64,000 bases of DNA from Ampelomyces quisqualis (Eukaryota > Ascomycota > Dothideomycetes > Pleosporales > Phaeosphaeriaceae), in contig JAGTXZ010000014.1 in assembly GCA_018398575.1 (NCBI GenBank), positions 558,001-622,000 on the forward strand, written 5' to 3'. The position numbers and the translations under genes were made by a program. Below, in pieces: positions 58,497-64,000 of this stretch. The stretch's first letter is position 1. Each line of letters begins with the position of its first letter. The notes below the pieces were generated by a model. The model was not told the origin of the DNA. It did not search any database and saw only the letters and a list, made by a program, of their open reading frames with translations.

Positions 58497-60633
58497 TCAT
58501 GAGGAAGACTGTAGGTATGGTGCTAAGCATGTTATCACCAACTTAGTCCCTGGTCCCAGTCTCCAGTGAGCAAGTTCTGTACTCCTTACAGTCCGTTGAT
58601 GCGGCTGAAGCAAAGTGGGTTCGAGTAATGGTTCAACAGCGATGTTGCTGTTCATCATCTGTTGCAGTAGGATTGCTGCAGTGGCCATGTCGAGCACTAA
58701 GGCCTGGTTGTTCGGCGTCCTTAGTCCTTGCAGTATACCTGCCATTTCTAGTTTTCTTGTCGCAACAGGCACGACTTGAGGTAGAAGCTGATTTATCGAA
58801 TGCCACATGCAGTACAAATCTGGCCCAAAATTGGAGAAGGACTGCACGGTCGTTCTTGGAAAATTGATCTCCGGGAATTGCTCCAACTGCGTGCTGGGTG
58901 AATTTCTCGCGGACATCTTTGAGATGCTTCAAACTGCCGATCGCCGTCGGTCATCTCTTGCTGAGTTCTTCCAGGACACGAGCCACGATTTCGAAATTCT
59001 CCTCAGTTAGATAGATCATATCTGAGTATCGGCAGCACGAGAGCTGATCGAAGCTAGCTCCCAGGCAATAGAACGTGAATATAGGTCCAAGATAGCGAAG
59101 CTCGTCCCTAGCAATAAGGTCTTTGACGATACCCCGCCTGCAACGTACGGAGAAGCGAGCAGTGAAGCTATTGAGGGTGGCAAATTAAGTTCAGCTAGGC
59201 GGTTTAGAATAACAAGCACTATAAAGTACTAGACGTGTATTTGATAGGCTTCAAGTCTGTAAGAATTTAGAGGTCGCCCGTGTGTCTGCTGGCAAAGCTG
59301 CAAATTATCAGGCCGCGTCTTAATCTAGCGAAAGAGTCCGTCCCTGAGCGACTTCCTATTTTTGTAGAGCCTATGTTTTTGAAGGTAGCTTTTTGTAAGA
59401 TTACCTATATTAGTAAGCGTTAGGTCTCTTTCTTCTTCTCGAATGAGGTAAATAGGCTGGAGCACATACCCAGAATGCATGGAATGCCAACAAATGCAGA
59501 GAAAAGCTCAGCAGCGCCCGTTGCACTATCAGAGACAAGCACAGATATTTGCGATACCTCTGCAAGTTTGAGGTTGATTGCGCGAGGTCGTCCGTGTCCT
59601 GCGTTGATCAAATAGTCTCGCATGTTGAGCGACTACCAGATTCGTTGCCGCAGATCTGCTTCCGCCTTTCTGGGTGGTTCTCGATGTAACCCGACTTGAT
59701 GCGCGAGCCCTGCATATACTCTCAACCAGAAACTGGATGTGTCAAGAGAGATCTGTTCGGGCCTGAAGGGTTCCACCAGTGGAGGAGACAAGCTGCTGCG
59801 ATAGTAATGATGGGATCTCCTTCAGCGGCCATCCAGAACAACACTTGACCTTTATTTTAGAAGTCTTCATAAGAGTGGTTCTGAATCGGAGCGCTGACTC
59901 TGCTCCCCGCGAGCAACATGACTTGTTGAAGCAGCAGAGAAACCTCACCAGGTCTTCGCTCGTAGATCCAGCTTCGCTCTACGACTGGCGTCCAAAGATA
60001 GCATTGTGTCCAGAAGGAATCGAGCAGGCTTTCGTGTATTGCTCGTGGAGGTAATTACACTACTTGTTGTGAGAGTCGACGTGGTACTTTGTTGGGTACA
60101 CCGACGTCTTCGTTCACTGGCACTTCACCGCGAAGGCACTCGAGCCTGCCGAGATAGCTGACGCTATTCGAAATCTGACACGGCTCGGTCATACTTGATG
60201 CAATATTGTGATTCGCCGGGTATTTCGAATCAGGGTTACGTTCCAATAGAAGCGATACATCTAGGCTTGCGGAACTCGACATAACCCTTCCAAGCTCGCT
60301 TTCAGGTTGAATGATTGTTCCATATGACCAAGCGCTGTTCTCTGCCGTGCCGGTGTTCATCAAGTCTAAAGCTGAGTATTTTCTCTCGCTGCCTTCAGGC
60401 AAGGACGAATTGCAATGTTGCATCTTGACTTGAGGCTGGCCTGCGGGCGGAGACGGGCTGAACGTGAATCATTTGCGTTTCCTCTCCCAAGGGAAACACT
60501 CGTACCGGTCTGTTTCGCAAGGAGTGCACACCTCGCCTTCCACATTGTCAATGTTGCATCTCAATTTCTTCTTATGGCGTATAACGCATGCTTTGACGGT
60601 GCGGCGAGCTCAGCCGTCTTTGTCCTTCAGCAT
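58497..60633 (-). pseudogene. Zn2Cys6 fungal transcription factor, broken by multiple stops
   Basis: Reading leftwards: a Zn2Cys6 cluster at about 60590-60490 with spacing C-x2-(C)-x6-C-x9-C-x2-C-x6-C, but the second Cys is Arg (CGC, 60577-60579). A low-complexity linker follows, then a fungal-specific regulatory domain (F-W-M-A-A-E-G-D-P, A-A-A-C-L-L-H-W-W-N-P-S-G-P, G-L-H-R-E-P-P-R, I-N-A-G-H-G-R-P-R). The C-terminal part has S-D-M-I-Y-L-T-E-E-N-F-E-I-V, K-H-L-K-D-V-R-E, N-F-G-P-D-L and M-W-H. In-frame stops include 60610-60612, 60469-60471, 60055-60057, 59857-59859, 59633-59635 and 58951-58953, plus at least one frameshift near 58820. The stops fit CGA to TGA, CAA to TAA and TGG to TAG/TGA. 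Intact relatives bind DNA as dimers in the nucleus and often control neighbouring metabolic genes, perhaps here the hydratase. The start is uncertain. Confidence 0.85.
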
Positions 60634-61276
60634 CTTCTCTCAAAGATGTCGAAGGCGTTTTCACGTTGTGGAAAACATAAGATCGAGTAGATTATAATGA
60701 AGCACAAATTAGGCGGAAGAAATGCGGGTACAAGGATTCAATGAGCAAGATAATCGCGGGTGACGTCCCAAGTTACGGTTTACGGGGGACCTTCGAAAGC
60801 ATTGACCAGGATCCTTCAGTCACTGCGCAGTGATACGAGTGCTTCCTTGCTTTCAACACGTAATCAATCACTATATGTCATTTTGAAATGCGTAAAAGTA
60901 TTGTATCCGATTTGTTGGCAAATGTGCTAGCTCTGCCTTGTATAGCACCTTGTTCAATGTTCGAGTACCTGGATCTTGGCTGGTATTTGAGTCACGTCGC
61001 GAGCTACTATGGTAGCATCGCGATCTAGCACCCACGCATTATGTATTAATTAGGTCAATAATTGAGCAGAAGGTGACGAAGAGGCTTACTTTCTGTTCAC
61101 TTGTTGAACATGCTGGGTAGGAGGCCCTGGTGTTGTTCTGCTGTTAACATTCTCGGAGATATAAAGAAGGTTGCATGTGTGCAGCCGTGTGGTTTCAATC
61201 CCCTTTATAACTCATGGTTTCTCTTCATCGCGCATTGTCATTCATTTCTCTACATATTCGTCAATATCTATGAGAT
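60634..61276. other. intergenic between regulator relic and dienelactone hydrolase
   Basis: Balanced base composition without a long frame. It contains the 3' flank of the dienelactone hydrolase (61200-61276) and possibly upstream sequence of the relic. No repeat or RNA gene recognised. Confidence 0.55.
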
Positions 61277-62067
61277 CTAATGGAGGAACTCATTGAAGAA
61301 GTTGACAGCAACCCTCTTCGCTCGCTCAAGTCCATCTTTCTGCTTCTTATCTTTGGGGTCTCCTCGCGCCGCGAAGCCGTGGGTCAGACCTGGGAAGTAG
61401 ATGTACTCCCACTGCACGCCAGTCTTCGGTAGCATTTCCACGGTGTATGCCTTTAGCTCCTCTGTGTACATAACGTCGTTCTCCGGCGATAGGACTTGTA
61501 CAGGCACTTTGACAGCGTCGATCTCGGCCTTTTCGAGCAGAGACGGGTGAGCGGTGGAGATGGCGTCGATGAGCGAGGGGTCTGCGGCGAGTTTGAAGCA
61601 AGCCCAGCCACCGTAGCAGAAGCCTATGGCGGCAACTTTCCTGTACTGCTTCTTGAGCTCTTGCGCGGAAGCCTTGATCTCGGGCCAGCGAATTTCTTTG
61701 CTGTTGCGGCCGATGAATGCCATTACGTCGAAGTTCTTGGCTTTCTCGGGGTTCGACAACGCTTCGGGGTCTACAACTTCGCCATCGAAACTACGCATGC
61801 GCGATTAGTACTTGAGCATATGCGACACTTGGGTTCCTACACGACTCACAAGTCAGGCACGTAGACAGTAGCATTGGCCTCTTTTGCGTAGTGGTCTGCC
61901 AGAATTCGGATATTGGGAAGGGTCCAACCGAAGATGTCGCAGACGATGAGAATCGCGGCGTCCTTGTTATCGCCAGTCACATAGGCTTTATTTTTCCCAA
62001 GTGTGGTCTCCTTGCCGGTGGACTTTCCCTCCCAAGCAAAACCGGATTTGCAGTTCTCGCAGGACAT
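61277..62067 (-). CDS. dienelactone hydrolase family protein
   Basis: This alpha/beta-hydrolase class opens lactone rings such as dienelactones in aromatic degradation or detoxification; the substrate here is not known. Exon 1 is 62067-61850 and exon 2 is 61790-61277. The 59-bp intron (61849-61791) starts GTGAGT, has a TACTAAT branch site and ends GTAG. Together they encode 243 residues, the usual length for fungal members. The start M-S-C-E-N-C-K-S-G-F is the typical N-terminus. The nucleophile Cys is in G-F-C-Y-G-G-W. The acid is in S-P-E-N-D-V-M-Y, and the His is in L-T-H-G-F-A-A-R-G, completing a Cys-Asp-His triad. No signal peptide, so probably cytosolic. The joined exons restore the V-P-D-F-F segment. 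The gene is intact although about 5 kb from the RIP block. Confidence 0.92.
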
Positions 62068-62683
62068 GTTGTGTTATGGTTATGTTAGTTGATACGGAAA
62101 GTGTTTGAGGAGCGCAAACGTCAACGCCGCGGCCGGCGGGGTCTTTAAGCTATGATGGGGTAACAATCGATCCGAGCCGCAGTAGCTGTAAATAGCAAGT
62201 CCCACCTCTTGCAGAATACCATGTCGTGAACAGCCAATTGCAGCCTGAGGGACCATGTACGCTTGGATTTGGAACGCGATGTTGGATGACGACACAGCGG
62301 AAATACCGCCGGATCTCGGTCGAGCCCAGAAGGAACTAGGGTCACAACCAATCGACTCTCAAATCATCACAAATACCACTACTAGATGCTAAGTGATTGC
62401 AACTCCACCAATACTCGGTGCGTTCTTTGCCGACTTCTTGCCGGCTTCACGAGTCCCTGGTCAAAACACCCATGGAACTCACTTGCGCTCTTAGCTTGGT
62501 CAACGTATGGCAGCCCGAAAAGTTACAGGACAGTGCTCGGACAGAGACGAATTACTAGGAGATATAAGCATGATAAGAATTTGGCAGCATTGTGCATAAG
62601 ACTTGCTTTCAGGGACGGCTTACTTATGAAATGAAACAGTCATGGGAACTTAGCGAAATGATCATATATGGGGCTTTTATAGT
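62068..62683. other. intergenic: promoter side of the hydrolase, 3' side of the metallopeptidase-like gene
   Basis: No convincing gene. A plus-strand frame of 82 codons (62386-62634) starts beyond a CTACTAGATGC context but has no recognisable motif and unremarkable composition. I treat it as chance. No TATA box is evident close to the hydrolase start. Confidence 0.5.
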
Positions 62684-63955
62684 TCAGCGACTGTAATCGC
62701 CTCGCGCACGACGTCTGAGTATGTCGCTATCCACCGGAAATGCTGGGAAGAGCGGACGCAGCGTGCTTGCATGACGACCGCTGCACTCGTACAAGAGGAC
62801 GAAGGCGTTGCCGGCTGAGGGGCGTATGTACCTATCTTCGTGCCGCCAGATTTCACTTCTTGCTCGCCACATCTCCTCCGAGAACCAGGCGATCACCCAG
62901 CTCATAGTAACAACCTGTGCTGCAGCGATGTAGCTGTCGACATTGGAATCATCATCAAGATAGTAGCTGCTGTAGTTGAACCTATTGGCAGGCATAGCCA
63001 GGGGGGCAGCGATCCTACCGCGAGCATCAGCTGTTGTGAACGGGGCATCAGTTCGGTGGGATCCCACGAGCTCAGCCACCACACGCTTGCGTTCATCCGA
63101 CGACCGATACTCGAGCATCTTGAAATCAAAGAGAAATCGGTTTCGCATGCCTTCGCGTCCGCTGATTGGGCGCATCAGCTGGACACCATAGCCGAGCACT
63201 GTGCGCTCCCAGGACCACCCAAGCTCCGCCTCTTTCTCAGATTTAGTCCAGCGAGGTTCGACTCCATTAGGAGTCAACCAAAAGTTATACGCATGCGCAA
63301 ATTCGTGAACCAAGGTGGAGGCGAAGCCTAAAAGTATACGGTAATGCTCGTCCGGATTCGAGAACCTTACCTGTGTCCGGAAAAAGGCCTGGAAATCGTT
63401 GTTGATGATTATGACGGGACGCGAGTAGCCTTGGTGAGCTGAACGGCTGATAGGGGGGAACCCGCCATTCTGAAACTCATGGTAGAAAGCCAGGTCTCTC
63501 CTCGTACTATAGGTCACGCCATAAGCACTAGTTTCATGACGATCACTAGGTGGCTGGAACATAAAAGTGACAACTTCACCTACATGATGTATGTTCTCCC
63601 TGACCCTTGAGATGGCTTCACGGCTAAGTGAGTATCCAGTGGGCACGATGTAGACGCCAGACTGATCACGGCACCGCTCGCCAAATGTGAGGTGGGCGAA
63701 CCATTTCAAACAATAGCTTTCGGTCAAGAATCGGGAAGCCAGTCTCAGGGCTGGGTCAATCAAGTGGATAATGTCTGCGATATGCTGGCCTGGGCCCGTA
63801 GCCCATCGAGTGTTGAACATCGGTAAGATTCCATTGACGAGGTTTGGACGGGGATAGCTGGCAGCTGGGTTGGATGCACCGGACTCACGGATGTATCCCT
63901 CATACTGTTGAAGCAGCCCGCCCAAGAATCTGTTCATGTCCGGGTTATTAGCCAT
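62684..63955 (-). CDS. putative zinc metallopeptidase-like protein (HEFAH motif), 423 aa
   Basis: Single uninterrupted frame of 423 residues; the ATG at 63955 sits in a CATCATGGC context. Residues 217-221 are H-E-F-A-H within S-T-L-V-H-E-F-A-H-A-Y-N-F-W, matching the HExxH zinc site of metallopeptidases. E-A-E-L-G-W-S-W-E (242-250) offers a third, glutamate ligand, as in SprT-like or gluzincin enzymes. The N-terminus has no clear signal peptide, so a cytosolic or nuclear place is more likely than secretion. Residues 330-420 are rich in aromatics and Arg and end in a basic tail. Similar uncharacterised proteins are common in plant-associated Dothideomycetes, to my recollection. The substrate is unknown. 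The frame is intact with no sign of RIP. Confidence 0.72.
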   Translation of the reverse strand: MANNPDMNRFLGGLLQQYEGYIRESGASNPAASYPRPNLVNGILPMFNTRWATGPGQHIADIIHLIDPALRLASRFLTESYCLKWFAHLTFGERCRDQSGVYIVPTGYSLSREAISRVRENIHHVGEVVTFMFQPPSDRHETSAYGVTYSTRRDLAFYHEFQNGGFPPISRSAHQGYSRPVIIINNDFQAFFRTQVRFSNPDEHYRILLGFASTLVHEFAHAYNFWLTPNGVEPRWTKSEKEAELGWSWERTVLGYGVQLMRPISGREGMRNRFLFDFKMLEYRSSDERKRVVAELVGSHRTDAPFTTADARGRIAAPLAMPANRFNYSSYYLDDDSNVDSYIAAAQVVTMSWVIAWFSEEMWRARSEIWRHEDRYIRPSAGNAFVLLYECSGRHASTLRPLFPAFPVDSDILRRRARGDYSR

Positions 63956-64000
63956 GATGTGTTTCTGGTTGAGAACCTTCAGATGTGCTATTTGCTTTTG

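Noticed and set aside
59779..60054. 91-codon plus-strand frame
   Set aside because: Lies opposite to the regulatory domain of the transcription factor relic, whose motifs are unmistakable on the minus strand.
61496..61864. 122-codon plus-strand frame overlapping the hydrolase
   Set aside because: Antisense shadow of an intact dienelactone hydrolase gene with catalytic residues and a spliced intron.
62840..63331. 163-codon plus-strand frame
   Set aside because: Antisense shadow of the 423-residue metallopeptidase-like gene, with no motif of its own.

Overview
The window is from a filamentous ascomycete, most likely a Dothideomycete (Pleosporales-like). The reasons are short GT-AG introns, a Zn2Cys6 regulator, typical fungal dienelactone hydrolase and enoyl-CoA hydratase genes, and a large AT-rich block with the signature of repeat-induced point mutation (RIP). 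That signature is depletion of CpA/TpG, excess of TpA, and reading frames broken almost only by TAA/TAG. The species cannot be fixed from sequence alone.

Bases 1 to about 56,324 are a stack of nested, RIP-mutated transposons with no intact gene. From the left: the 3' end of a Ty3/gypsy chromovirus (1-1915); a complete 19.5-kb DNA transposon, 'copy A' (1929-21471); and a 5'-truncated second copy of it, 'copy B' (21472-56324). Copy B is split by two chromoviruses on the minus strand (23851-30966 and 31546-46608). The second of these is split by a third chromovirus on the plus strand (33648-40763) and by an 845-bp miniature element (42486-43330). A second miniature element (7007-7852) lies in copy A. 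Every complete chromovirus has 299-bp LTRs and a 5-bp target duplication (ATTAG, CACTA, AATTG), so the order of insertion can be read directly.

The 19.5-kb transposon is the most unusual object. It has 11-bp terminal inverted repeats and 9-bp subterminal repeats shared with the miniature elements, which have TA target duplications. It carries a decayed pogo/Fot1-type DDE transposase on the plus strand, a decayed Plavaka/KDZ-like gene on the minus strand, a further decayed protein of roughly 900-1000 residues that I do not recognise, and several minisatellites. The chromoviruses carry Gag with a CCHC knuckle, RT, RNase H, integrase and a chromodomain. They also carry an extra antisense frame between pol and the 3' LTR, and a sequence next to the 5' LTR that is complementary to the LTR itself.

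Bases 56,325-64,000 are normal gene-density, higher-GC DNA, with all genes on the minus strand: an enoyl-CoA hydratase relic (57316-58161), a Zn2Cys6 transcription factor relic (58497-60633), an intact dienelactone hydrolase with one intron (61277-62067), and an intact single-exon protein with a zinc-metallopeptidase HEFAH motif (62684-63955). The two genes nearest the repeats are broken and the two farther away are intact. At least six stops in the regulator fit C-to-T or G-to-A transitions, which suggests RIP leaking out of the repeats.
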